Source: JAFGXT01 sp963677165 (GTDB taxonomy: Bacteria; Verrucomicrobiota; Lentisphaeria; Victivallales; SZUA-371). From it: a DNA stretch of 64,000 nucleotides. The notes under the pieces were generated by a model. The model saw only the letters and a list, made by a program, of their open reading frames with translations. It was not told the origin of the DNA and ran no database searches. The translations under genes and the position numbers were made by a program. How positions within the stretch are numbered: position 1 is the stretch's first letter; every line of letters begins with the position of its first letter. The stretch spans positions 1-64,000 of the forward strand of contig CAXXSX010000001.1 in the NCBI GenBank assembly GCA_963677165.2. The letters run 5' to 3'. Shown piece by piece: positions 1 to 7,810 of the stretch.

Positions 1-1
1 C

Positions 2-1042
2 CTCTCCCTGGTCACGGATGCCTGGCAACCGCAAGTGAACGGCGTGGTCACCACCCTGTCGCAACTGGTCGCCCACCTTCGCCAGCAAGGCATAGAAGTC
101 GACGTCATCCACCCCAACGATTACGATTGCGTGCCCTTACCGACCTACCCGGAAATTCCGTTGGTTTGGCGCGCGCACGGATTGGAAAAACGCCTGCTAG
201 ACTTCCAACCCAATGCCATCCACATCGCCACCGAAGGCGCTTTAGGCTGGAAGGCACGCCGCATTGCACGCAAACACGGTTTGCCTTTTACCACGGCGTA
301 TCACACCAAGTACCCGGAATACATTCACGAACGCTTTCCGGTGCCGACGGACTGGGTGTATAAAATCATGCGCCGCTTTCACACCCCGGCGCAAAACACC
401 TTTGTTCCGGGCGAATCCATTTTAACGGAGTTGCAAAACCGTCATTTTCAGCACGTAGTGCTGATGACGCGCGGCGTGGATACCGAAATATTCAACCCAA
501 CCCGCGCCCGGACTTCCAAAGACGACACACCGATGTACCTCTACGTCGGACGCATTGCGCCGGAAAAAAACCTCGCCGCTTTTTTGGATTTAGAGTTGCC
601 CGGCCGCAAGGTGGTGGTCGGCAAAGGGCCGGACTTGGAAAAACTCCAGCAGACCTACCCCGACGTTGATTTTACCGGCCCCAAGTACGGTACGGAACTG
701 GCGCAATACTACGCCTCGGCCACGGTGTTCGTGTTCCCCTCCCTGACCGATACCTTCGGCGTGGTCAATCTGGAAGCTATTGCGTGCGGCACGCCGGTGG
801 CGGCCTTTCCGGTCACCGGTCCCAAAGACATCATTACCGAAGGCGTCAACGGCGTGCTGAGCTGGGATTTGAAAACGGCCATCGAGCAAGCCATGCAACT
901 GAAGCAAGATCCAAACAAGATCGCGCAATCCATTCCACAGTACACCTGGCAAGGCGCCGCGCAGCAGTTCGTCGACCATCTGGCGTTCATTGAACAGGTC
1001 GATTCCCGCCAACCGGCAGACAAGGCCGTTAAAATCTCTTAA
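2..1042 (+). CDS. GT4-family glycosyltransferase, 5' end missing
   Basis: Transfers a sugar from a nucleotide donor to a lipid or glycan acceptor, by family. The reading frame is open to the window edge and begins LSLVTDAWQPQVNGVV, which matches the start of GT4 enzymes of the SqdX/MgtA type, so only a few N-terminal residues are lost; the in-frame GTG at 35 is not the true start. The C-terminal half has the GT-B donor site: YVGRIAPEKN, the FPSLTDTFG loop with the nearby glutamate (NLEAIACGTPVAA), and VTGPKD. About 346 residues are visible. A second GT4 gene lies 550 bp downstream, suggesting a shared glycolipid or polysaccharide pathway. The acceptor cannot be read from sequence. Confidence 0.85.
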   Translation, partial: LSLVTDAWQPQVNGVVTTLSQLVAHLRQQGIEVDVIHPNDYDCVPLPTYPEIPLVWRAHGLEKRLLDFQPNAIHIATEGALGWKARRIARKHGLPFTTAYHTKYPEYIHERFPVPTDWVYKIMRRFHTPAQNTFVPGESILTELQNRHFQHVVLMTRGVDTEIFNPTRARTSKDDTPMYLYVGRIAPEKNLAAFLDLELPGRKVVVGKGPDLEKLQQTYPDVDFTGPKYGTELAQYYASATVFVFPSLTDTFGVVNLEAIACGTPVAAFPVTGPKDIITEGVNGVLSWDLKTAIEQAMQLKQDPNKIAQSIPQYTWQGAAQQFVDHLAFIEQVDSRQPADKAVKIS

Positions 1043-1088
1043 AATACCGATAAGCTGTTACACAAAACCGTTTATCGAGGGAAATACC

Positions 1089-1415
1089 GTGCCGAAAAAT
1101 AAAGCTTTATTGTTATTGGTCATCGCCTGGTTGATGGGCTTGATCGGTCTTGTGATGGGGTTGGTATTCGATTCTTTATGGTTTGCCCGCTTCGGCAGTT
1201 TGGTGGTGCTGTTTTCCGTGATGAGCGAATTCAGCTTGCTTCAGGTGGAGTTGCGGACCCTTTACGGCCGCTTGGACCAAATCGATGCGGAAGACGACAT
1301 TCCCGACCTCAGTCCCTCGAAATGGCACCGTAAAAAATTCCGCATGACCCATGTCACCATTATTATCGGCACCCTGATCTGGGGTTTCGGCGATTTAATG
1401 CTGCCACCATATTGA
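1089..1415 (+). CDS. small integral membrane protein
   Basis: A 108-residue protein of unknown function. GTG at 1089 is chosen as start because a GAGGG ribosome site sits just upstream and because the hydrophobic N-terminus (ALLLLVIAWLMGLIGLVMGLVF) follows directly; a longer frame from 990 overlaps the upstream gene. Two closely spaced hydrophobic segments lie in the first 50 residues and a third at the C-terminus (VTIIIGTLIWGFGDLM), with a charged stretch between (about 60-85). It lies between two glycosyltransferase genes on the same strand and may be co-transcribed with the first. No family recognised. Confidence 0.6.
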   Translation: MPKNKALLLLVIAWLMGLIGLVMGLVFDSLWFARFGSLVVLFSVMSEFSLLQVELRTLYGRLDQIDAEDDIPDLSPSKWHRKKFRMTHVTIIIGTLIWGFGDLMLPPY

Positions 1416-1452
1416 ATCACGCCTCACACCCCGGCCATCGAATCCTCAAATC

Positions 1453-1466
1453 CGCCAGGCCTGGCG
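1453..1466. repeat. CCAGGCCTGG palindrome, copy 1
   Basis: Perfect 14-bp palindrome CGCCAGGCCTGGCG about 40 bp after the small membrane protein gene, followed by TGTTTTAC. The same core recurs at 3696 and 6142, only in the first 7 kb. It might act as a terminator or as a repeated recognition word. Confidence 0.6.
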
Positions 1467-1591
1467 TGTTTTACAAGAAGAACCACCGTCACATCAAACC
1501 GTCATAAAGGCTTCAATAAGCTGTCATCCTACAATTGAAGGCGCTTTTTAGAATAAAACCTTTCATCCAAACAAAACCATAAGGAACAACG

Positions 1592-2743
1592 ATGAAGGTC
1601 TGCCTTTTTACCGATACGCTCGGAGATTTAAACGGCGTCTCGCGCTTTATTCAAGACATGGGCGAACAAGCCGCACAGCACTCCGACGAAGACTTTGACC
1701 TGCAAATCGTCACCGCCACCGCCAAACCCATTCCCGATACGCCCTACATCCATAACCTGCCCTGCCGTTTTCGCCTACCGATGCCGTTTTATCAGGAGTT
1801 GGATTTGGTGTATCCGAATACCCGCGCCATCCGCCATTTTCTGGAAAGCTATCAACCGGATCATGTCCACATTTCCACCCCCGGTCCATTCGGATGGGCG
1901 GCCAAACGTCAGGCGGAAAAGCTGGGACTGCCGTTGTTCGGCACCTACCACACCGACTTTCCGGCTTATCTGTACGACCTAACCCGTTCCCATTGGGTGA
2001 AAAAACAAACCGACAACACCATGGCCAAATTCTACCGTTCCTTCCAGCATGTTTTCGCTCGCTCGGATGCCTATCTCGGCATTATGCAGCAGGATTTGAA
2101 ACTACCGAGAGAACACATTTCCACGCTATTCCCCGGCACCAATCTGGCTAAATTCCACCCCAAACACCAACGCCGCCAGGTCTGGTCGGATTTCGACTTG
2201 GAGCCACAGCGCTTAAAGGTGTTGTATGTCGGCCGAATCAATATCGAAAAGAACGTGCCATTCCTGCTGGAAACCTGGCAAGCGTTGTTGGCGGAATTCC
2301 CCGACCTGCCGGCCGACTTGATTCTGGTTGGCGAAGGGCGGTTCCGTAAATGGGCGCCGAAAATGAAACCGCATCACATCCATTTCCTCGGACCGATTCG
2401 CAACGTACAAACGCTTTCCGAACTCTATGCTTCCTCGGATTTGTTCGTCTTCCCGTCCGTCACCGACACTTTAGGGCAGGTCATTATGGAAGCGCAGGCC
2501 AGCGGCTTGGGCTGCTTGGTTTCGAATGTCGGCGGCCCGCAAACGCTGATCGACCCGAACCAAACCGGTCAAGTGCTTGAAGCCAACCACTTGGACACCT
2601 GGAAAAACGCCTTACACGAAGCTTTGACGAAGGATGACATTCGTCGTCAATGGGCACAGAATAGTCGACCGAATATCGAGCAATATGATATTGTTAAATC
2701 TTTCCGACAATTTCGAGCGACACACCTGACAAGCGAGGTCTGA
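1592..2743 (+). CDS. GT4-family glycosyltransferase
   Basis: A 383-residue cytoplasmic or membrane-associated glycosyltransferase of GT-B fold. The N-terminal domain starts MKVCLFTDTLGDLNGVSRFIQ, the acceptor-side glycine loop typical of GT4; the histidine region HISTPGPFGWAAKRQAEK and GTYHTDFPAYL match the first gene's HIATEGALGWKARR and TAYHTKYPEYI, so the two are paralogs. The donor domain shows LYVGRINIEKN, GEGRFRKWAP, FPSVTDTLGQVIMEAQASGLG. AAGGA lies 6 bp before the ATG. The upstream 175 bp hold the palindrome at 1453 and no other clear feature. Product sugar and acceptor are unknown. Confidence 0.85.
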   Translation: MKVCLFTDTLGDLNGVSRFIQDMGEQAAQHSDEDFDLQIVTATAKPIPDTPYIHNLPCRFRLPMPFYQELDLVYPNTRAIRHFLESYQPDHVHISTPGPFGWAAKRQAEKLGLPLFGTYHTDFPAYLYDLTRSHWVKKQTDNTMAKFYRSFQHVFARSDAYLGIMQQDLKLPREHISTLFPGTNLAKFHPKHQRRQVWSDFDLEPQRLKVLYVGRINIEKNVPFLLETWQALLAEFPDLPADLILVGEGRFRKWAPKMKPHHIHFLGPIRNVQTLSELYASSDLFVFPSVTDTLGQVIMEAQASGLGCLVSNVGGPQTLIDPNQTGQVLEANHLDTWKNALHEALTKDDIRRQWAQNSRPNIEQYDIVKSFRQFRATHLTSEV

Positions 2744-2780
2744 TACCGAGCCGAGCTTGCAGCACTTTAACCAAACAATT

Positions 2781-3686
2781 ATGCCCCGACCGTTAAAATC
2801 CCCGCAACACAAAAACCAACTGAAAGGCGAAGCCTACAGTCTGGCGCTGTCCATTCTGGAAGCGCATTTTCCGATTTTCGCATTTTTCACTGTCGCCGCG
2901 CTCGGTGCTTTGCACGCCTATTTTTACAGTTTGCTGGTGGCGACGGTCGTGCTCATCATCTGGTTTCTGGCAAGGGGCAAACGGCACGAACTCAAGCGCA
3001 CCGAGGCGTATAAAAACCTAGCATTGACCAGCCTGTTTCTCACCACCCTGTTCGCATTGGTATTTCTGGCGTTGCAAACCACCTCACCGAGCCATGTGGC
3101 CATTATTCTGTTCCTGCAAGTCTTGTTCAGCTACCTGTTTCTCGGCCGCCGCCCGGGCGAAACCCTGGACCGCACGCACCTGATCGGCGTCATACTCATG
3201 ACCGGCGGGGCCATGATCGTGCTGTTCCCGGATAAATTCACCCTGGTCCTCGGCGACGGTTTGGCTTTGCTGGCCGCGGCTATCGCGCCGATTGCCAATT
3301 TTTTCCAGAAACGCGCCCGCGCTCAGGTCTCTTCGGAAACCATCCTGATGACGCGCAGCCTCATCGCCCTGCCGTTCGTCTACCTTTTGGCCGTGACCTT
3401 CGAAACCACGCCCAGCTGGGAAGCAATTGAAGCGCAATGGCTCTGGCTGTTCCTGACCGGTTTTCTGGTGTTTTTCATTTCGAAAATCTTCTGGGTGGAG
3501 GCCTTGCACCTTTTGCCCATCACCAAAGTGAATGCGCTGTTTGCCTTCTCGCCGCTGCTCACTCTGGTGTTGGCGTATTTTTACCTGAACGAAGTCCCGA
3601 CCTGGTCGCAAATTCTCGGCGCTCTGCCCATTATTATCGGTAGCTATTTCATTACTCAGAAGCCCAAATCACAAACGCTTGGCTAA
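2781..3686 (+). CDS. EamA/DMT-family permease
   Basis: A 301-residue drug/metabolite-type transporter with about ten hydrophobic helices and the internal duplication of two EamA halves. The C-terminal half shows the family pattern with VNALFAFSPLLTLVLAYFYLNEVPTWSQILGALPIIIGSYF; the first half ends in LFLGRRPGETLDRTHLIGVILMTGGAMIVLF. ATG 2781 is chosen; an in-frame TTG at 2757 would extend it by eight residues. It starts 37 bp after the glycosyltransferase stop and may be co-transcribed. Substrate unknown; amino acids, sugars and other small metabolites are all known in this family. Confidence 0.8.
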   Translation: MPRPLKSPQHKNQLKGEAYSLALSILEAHFPIFAFFTVAALGALHAYFYSLLVATVVLIIWFLARGKRHELKRTEAYKNLALTSLFLTTLFALVFLALQTTSPSHVAIILFLQVLFSYLFLGRRPGETLDRTHLIGVILMTGGAMIVLFPDKFTLVLGDGLALLAAAIAPIANFFQKRARAQVSSETILMTRSLIALPFVYLLAVTFETTPSWEAIEAQWLWLFLTGFLVFFISKIFWVEALHLLPITKVNALFAFSPLLTLVLAYFYLNEVPTWSQILGALPIIIGSYFITQKPKSQTLG

Positions 3687-3695
3687 TAAGAAAAT

Positions 3696-3709
3696 AGCCA
3701 GGCCTGGCT
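3696..3709. repeat. CCAGGCCTGG palindrome, copy 2
   Basis: Perfect 14-bp palindrome AGCCAGGCCTGGCT starting 10 bp after the permease stop codon and followed by GTTTTTCG, so it could serve as the permease terminator. Same core as at 1453 and 6142. Confidence 0.65.
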
Positions 3710-3797
3710 GTTTTTCGCTAAGTAGAAGTGCTACACTTGCTATAAATGAATTTACCGTTAAAATAAGAATCATTATTACTTGAAAGAGATGCACCTT

Positions 3798-4364
3798 ATG
3801 AAAAAAACACTTTGGACATTATTGCTGGTTTTCGGTTTGAGCGGTTGCTCCACGGTTCAGGTCAGTGACGATTACGATACCGGCACGGATTTCAGTCAGC
3901 TGAAAACCTATAACTGGTTACCGGCTGGCGACCAGGTCAAACCCACCGCGGAAGAGTTCGAAAAGAAAAACCCGCTCATCGCGGAACGCATTCAAAAAGC
4001 CGTCTTGGCCAACATGAACGCCAAAGGCTATCAGTTCGTGTCCGAAAAACCGAATGCCTACATCACCTACCATGTCGGCGTCAGCTCTAAAATCCGTTCC
4101 ACACCGGTCACCACATCGATTGGCTTTGGTACCGGCTTTTACGGTGGCTACGGCGGTTTAGGCGTGCAAACCGGTTCCGATATCGAAGAGTATCAACAAG
4201 GTAAAGTGGTGTTGGACATTCTGGACAGCAACAAAAAATTGGTCTGGCGCGGCATCAGCACCTCGGATGTCGACCAACATGCCGACCCGAAAGAAATCAC
4301 CGAACAGGTGAATGAAATCGTACAAAAGCTGCTGGCGCAATATCCGCCGAAAAAAGCCAAATAA
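3798..4364 (+). CDS. DUF4136 lipoprotein
   Basis: A 188-residue predicted lipoprotein. ATG 3798 is chosen over an upstream in-frame TTG because MKKTLWTLLLVFGLSGC is a clean signal peptide with a lipobox (LSGC, modified cysteine near residue 17) and GAAAGAGA lies upstream. The mature part matches DUF4136: FSQLKTYNWLP near the start, a glycine-rich middle (FGTGFYGGYGGLGVQ), then GKVVLDILDSNKKLVWRGISTSDV and a helical C-terminus. DUF4136 proteins are small envelope lipoproteins without a settled function. It has its own terminator and seems monocistronic. Confidence 0.8.
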   Translation: MKKTLWTLLLVFGLSGCSTVQVSDDYDTGTDFSQLKTYNWLPAGDQVKPTAEEFEKKNPLIAERIQKAVLANMNAKGYQFVSEKPNAYITYHVGVSSKIRSTPVTTSIGFGTGFYGGYGGLGVQTGSDIEEYQQGKVVLDILDSNKKLVWRGISTSDVDQHADPKEITEQVNEIVQKLLAQYPPKKAK

Positions 4365-4385
4365 GCCCTCACGCTTATTGCCAAT

Positions 4386-4416
4386 AAAAAAGCCGTTCTT
4401 TGGAACGGCTTTTTTT
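4386..4416. terminator. rho-independent terminator, probably bidirectional
   Basis: Stem AGCCGTTC/GAACGGCT with a TTTG loop, an A-run before and a T-run after. It lies between the convergent lipoprotein gene and the ABC-F gene and can serve both strands. Confidence 0.9.
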
Positions 4417-4457
4417 ATGCCTGAGATTCCATTCCAGGCAATGGTGTCAACTGACGC

Positions 4458-6044
4458 TTATTCGTTTTCGGCCAGGTACGACTCGTAATCACCGTGATAG
4501 ATTTCCACGCCATCCGGCTTCATCACCATCAATCGCGTCGCCAGAGAGGAAACAAATTCACGGTCGTGCGACACGAAAATGACGGTGCCTTCGAACTCTT
4601 CCAACGCTTGGTTCAAAGACTCGATGGACTCCATATCCAGGTGGTTGGTCGGTTCGTCCATAATCAGAATATTCGGTTTCTGCAACATCAGTTTACCGAA
4701 CAGCATCCGCCCTTGCTCCCCACCGGACAGCACCTTCACCGACTTATCGATTTCCTTTTGGGAAAACAGCATCTTACCCAATACCGAACGTACGGCCTGC
4801 TCATCGTCTTCCGGCTGCTTCCATTGCGACATCCAGTCCAACAAATTCAAATCTTCTTCAAATTCGTGCGCATGATCCTGTGCATAGTAGCCAATCTGGT
4901 TGTTTTCCGACCACTTCACGGTACCGGAATCGATATCGGTGTCGCCGACTAGGGTTTTCAGGAAAGTGGTTTTCCCGATACCGTTCGGTCCGATGACCGC
5001 CATTTTTTCACCGGCTTCCAACATCAGATTCAAGTCCTTGAAAATCGTCAGGTCATCGTAGGATTTAGTCAAATGCTCGATTTCCAATGCCAGGCGGAAC
5101 AGTTTCTTGTCCTGCTCAAAACGAATGAACGGATTCACCCGGCTGGACGGCTTCACTTCTTCCAGCTCGATTTTATCAATCTGCTTCAAGCGCGATGTGG
5201 CCTGCTTGGCTTTGGACGCGTTGGCCGAGAAGCGGCTGACAAAGGATTTGAGTTCATTGATTTGCGCTTTTTTCTTGGCGTTATCGGCCAACAAGCGCTC
5301 ACGTGCCTGAGTGGACGCAAACATGTATTGGTCGTAATTGCCCGGATAGACGCGCAATTCACCATAGTCCAAATCCGCCATATGCGTACAAACCGAATTC
5401 AGGAAGTGACGGTCATGCGAGATAATGATCATGGTGCTTTTACGTTCGTTCAACACGCCTTCCAACCAACGGATGGTATTGATGTCGAGGTTGTTGGTCG
5501 GCTCGTCCAGCAACAGGATGTCCGGATCCGCGAACAGCGCTTGCGCCAACAGTACCCGCAGCTTCCAGCCCGGCGCGATTTCCGACATGGGGCCGAAATG
5601 TTGTTCCACCGGAATCTCCAAGCCCAATAGCAATTCGCCGGCGCGGGATTCAGCCGTGTAACCGTCCATTTCACCAAACGCCACTTCCAGGTCGGCGACT
5701 TTGATGCCGTCTTCTTCGGACATTTCCGGCAAGCTGTAAATGCGGTCGCGCTCTTGCTTGACCTCCCACAGCGCGGCATCGCCCATAATCACGGTATCGA
5801 TTACGCTGAACTCTTCATACGCGAACTGGTCCTGACGCAGTTTCCCCAATACATCGTCCGGGTCGAGGCTGACATTCCCGCTGGTCGGTTCCAAGTCGCC
5901 CCCCAGAATTTTCATAAAGGTGGATTTCCCGCAGCCGTTGGCGCCGATCAAACCGTAACGATTTCCGTCGCCGAATTTGACGCTGATGTTTTCGAAAAGC
6001 GGCTTTTCGCCGAATTGCATGGTAATGTTCGCGGTTGAAATCAA
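4458..6044 (-). CDS. ybiT: ABC-F family ATPase, YbiT-like
   Basis: A 528-residue soluble ABC-F protein; family members bind the ribosomal E site and modulate translation. There are two nucleotide-binding domains with no membrane segment: Walker A GANGCGKST near residue 37 and GPNGIGKTT near 355, signature and Walker B LLDEPTNNLD near 185 and LSGGEQGRM / IMDEPTNHLD in the second. The linker contains RFSANASKAKQATSR. Length and sequence follow E. coli YbiT (about 530 aa) nearly end to end. The start is TTG at 6044, supported by AAGGA eight bases upstream and by family alignment of the ISTANITMQFG start. Confidence 0.93.
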   Translation of the reverse strand: MISTANITMQFGEKPLFENISVKFGDGNRYGLIGANGCGKSTFMKILGGDLEPTSGNVSLDPDDVLGKLRQDQFAYEEFSVIDTVIMGDAALWEVKQERDRIYSLPEMSEEDGIKVADLEVAFGEMDGYTAESRAGELLLGLEIPVEQHFGPMSEIAPGWKLRVLLAQALFADPDILLLDEPTNNLDINTIRWLEGVLNERKSTMIIISHDRHFLNSVCTHMADLDYGELRVYPGNYDQYMFASTQARERLLADNAKKKAQINELKSFVSRFSANASKAKQATSRLKQIDKIELEEVKPSSRVNPFIRFEQDKKLFRLALEIEHLTKSYDDLTIFKDLNLMLEAGEKMAVIGPNGIGKTTFLKTLVGDTDIDSGTVKWSENNQIGYYAQDHAHEFEEDLNLLDWMSQWKQPEDDEQAVRSVLGKMLFSQKEIDKSVKVLSGGEQGRMLFGKLMLQKPNILIMDEPTNHLDMESIESLNQALEEFEGTVIFVSHDREFVSSLATRLMVMKPDGVEIYHGDYESYLAENE

Positions 6045-6141
6045 AATGGGTATCCTTTTGGGAAGCTGGAATCAAAAAATCGGCTTTCAAACCGAACGTA
6101 AAAAGAAGGCGCTATTGTGGCATAAAACGCCACAAAAAACG

Positions 6142-6153
6142 ACCAGGCCTGGT
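6142..6153. repeat. CCAGGCCTGG palindrome, copy 3
   Basis: Perfect 12-bp palindrome ACCAGGCCTGGT followed by GGTTTTCG, between the divergent ybiT and ldhA genes. Here it does not follow a gene end, which weakens a pure terminator role for the family. Confidence 0.55.
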
Positions 6154-6252
6154 GGTTTTCGATTGTTTTGCGTTGTTTTAAAAGGGTCACTTGACAGCTC
6201 TAAAACCCCTTATGCTATAGTGGTTACTCATCCACTCAAATGGAACACCGCC

Positions 6253-7003
6253 ATGAAAGTCGCCTTTTTCAGCACCACCAAAACCGATAAAGCCCTCTTC
6301 GAAAAACTGTCTCCCGATTATCCGGTCGATCTCGACTATTTCGACGTTCACCTCAACGAAAAGGACCGTGCCTTTGGCGAAAGGTTATCGCGCGGTATGC
6401 GTGTTCGTCAACGACACCCTTTCACGCCCGGTCATCGAACAATTGGCGGCCGGCGGCACCGAACTGATCGCATTACGCTGCGCCGGTTTCAATAACGTCG
6501 ACCGTGACGCAGCTCGCGAACACAAACTCACCGTCTTACGCGTGCCGGCCTATTCGCCGATGGCGGTGGCGGAACACGCTTTGGCGTTGATGATGAGTTT
6601 GAATCGCAAAACCTATCGCTCTTACATCCGGGTGCGCGATGGTAACTTCACCCTGGAAGGCCTGCTGGGCTTCGATATGTTCCGTAAAACCGCCGGTATC
6701 ATCGGCACCGGTCGTATCGGCCTGGAAATGACCCGCATCCTCACCGGCATGGGCTTAAACGTTCTGGCGTACGACCCCTTACCCGAATCAACAGGCCGAA
6801 GAGTATGGCGCCGAATACGTTGAACTGGATGAGCTTTACCGGCAAAGCGACATCATCACCTTGCACGTGCCGTTGGTGCCGGAAACCCATCACATGATCG
6901 ACGCAACCGCCTTGAGTAAAATGAAAGACGGTGTCATGCTGATCAACACCAGTCGCGGTGCTTTGACCGATGCCGATGCGCTGGTACAAGGCGTGAAAGA
7001 CCG
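6253..7003 (+). pseudogene. ldhA: D-lactate dehydrogenase, frameshifted and cut at the junction
   Basis: Fermentative D-lactate dehydrogenase of the 2-hydroxyacid dehydrogenase family (pyruvate + NADH to D-lactate). Starts MKVAFFSTTKTDKALFE. Two one-base insertions break it: an extra G at 6363-6364 (AAGGACC where AAGACC restores the frame) and an extra C in the run at 6775-6778 (GACCCC for GACCC). With both removed the sequence runs on through CAGFNNVD, VPAYSPMAVAEHAL, the Rossmann GTGRIG, and INTSRGALTDADALVQGVKDR. About 250 of some 330 expected residues are present; the catalytic Glu and His region is missing because the sequence switches organism at about 7,003. The insertions look like sequencing or consensus errors. 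Confidence 0.85.
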
Positions 7004-7010
7004 GATATTT
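6995..7010. other. putative chimeric junction
   Basis: Left of about 7,003 the text is ldhA codons (..VQGVKDR); right of it, from GAT at 7,004, the reading frame is permease (DIFSLPILLTAF) matching the intact paralog downstream (DLFALPILFTAF). Both genes are cut mid-domain, base composition and codon style change, and no integrase, repeat or tRNA sits at the join. Confidence 0.85.
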
Positions 7011-7636
7011 TTTCTTTGCCTATTCTATTGACCGCCTTTCATTTCCATAATATTATCCCCAATATTTGTCAGGATTTGAAGTGGGATATGAAATCTGTCG
7101 GTATTGCTATTGGCATAGGTATGCTGGTGGGTTTTCTGATGAATTTCATGTGGATTATGGTTGCTATTGGTGATTTGCCGATTCAAAAGATAGATCAGGC
7201 ATTGCGCCAGAGTCTTCCTGCAACCGTTCCGATGACGAAGATGATGAGTTCCGGAGTTTTTGTTGTAGCCGCTACAATCTTTTCCATGATTGCCATAGCC
7301 ACTTCATATATTGCTAACGGTACCGGGCTTATGGGATTCGTTAAAGATTTGGTAAATAATACCTTCAAGAAGAAAAGTCGTGTACTTATTTTTGTCATAA
7401 CTTTTTTGCCGCCATTGCTGATTGCCTTAATTGATCCAGATATTTTTCTGAAAGCTATTGACGTTGTCGGTGGGATTGGCATTGTGATTTTGTTTGGAAT
7501 TCTTCCCGCAATTATTACCCTGAAAAAGCCCGGCAGTATCAAGTTTAAAGTCTTTTCTGTTGTGTGTATGCTGGTATTTGTTTTGACTCTGGTCTTTGTT
7601 ATTATTAAACTTACCGGAATTATGAAGGTGAATTGA
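7004..7636 (+). CDS. aromatic amino acid permease, C-terminal fragment
   Basis: The C-terminal half (about 210 residues) of a TyrP/Mtr-type permease (hydroxy/aromatic amino acid permease family). It begins inside the protein at the junction and lacks its own start; the in-frame TTG at 7016 is not a real start. It aligns residue by residue with the last half of the next gene, for example FHNIIPNIC, WDMKS, WIMVAIGD, LPATVPMTK, LVNNTF, LPPLLIALI, PDIFLKAID, GILPAIIT. About six membrane helices remain. The two genes are tandem paralogs; the missing half probably lies elsewhere in the real genome, or on another contig. Confidence 0.85.
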   Translation, partial: DIFSLPILLTAFHFHNIIPNICQDLKWDMKSVGIAIGIGMLVGFLMNFMWIMVAIGDLPIQKIDQALRQSLPATVPMTKMMSSGVFVVAATIFSMIAIATSYIANGTGLMGFVKDLVNNTFKKKSRVLIFVITFLPPLLIALIDPDIFLKAIDVVGGIGIVILFGILPAIITLKKPGSIKFKVFSVVCMLVFVLTLVFVIIKLTGIMKVN

Positions 7637-7731
7637 GCATTACATCTGGTGTCTCACGAGTGACAAACCCTTATGAAGCAATGACACATTGAATATTCTT
7701 GTCGAAGTATTGAAAATAGTGTAAATTTTAT

Positions 7732-7761
7732 TTGCATTATCTTCCTGTTTGGTAGTATAAT
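7732..7761 (+). promoter_or_regulatory. sigma70-type promoter of the second permease
   Basis: TTGCAT and TATAAT separated by 18 bp, about 50 bp before the permease ATG. It makes the second permease independently transcribed from the first. Confidence 0.55.
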
Positions 7762-7810
7762 CTGCAACGATAAATAAAGCGTTGAATCTGTACGGGGAAA
7801 GGGAAAATTT

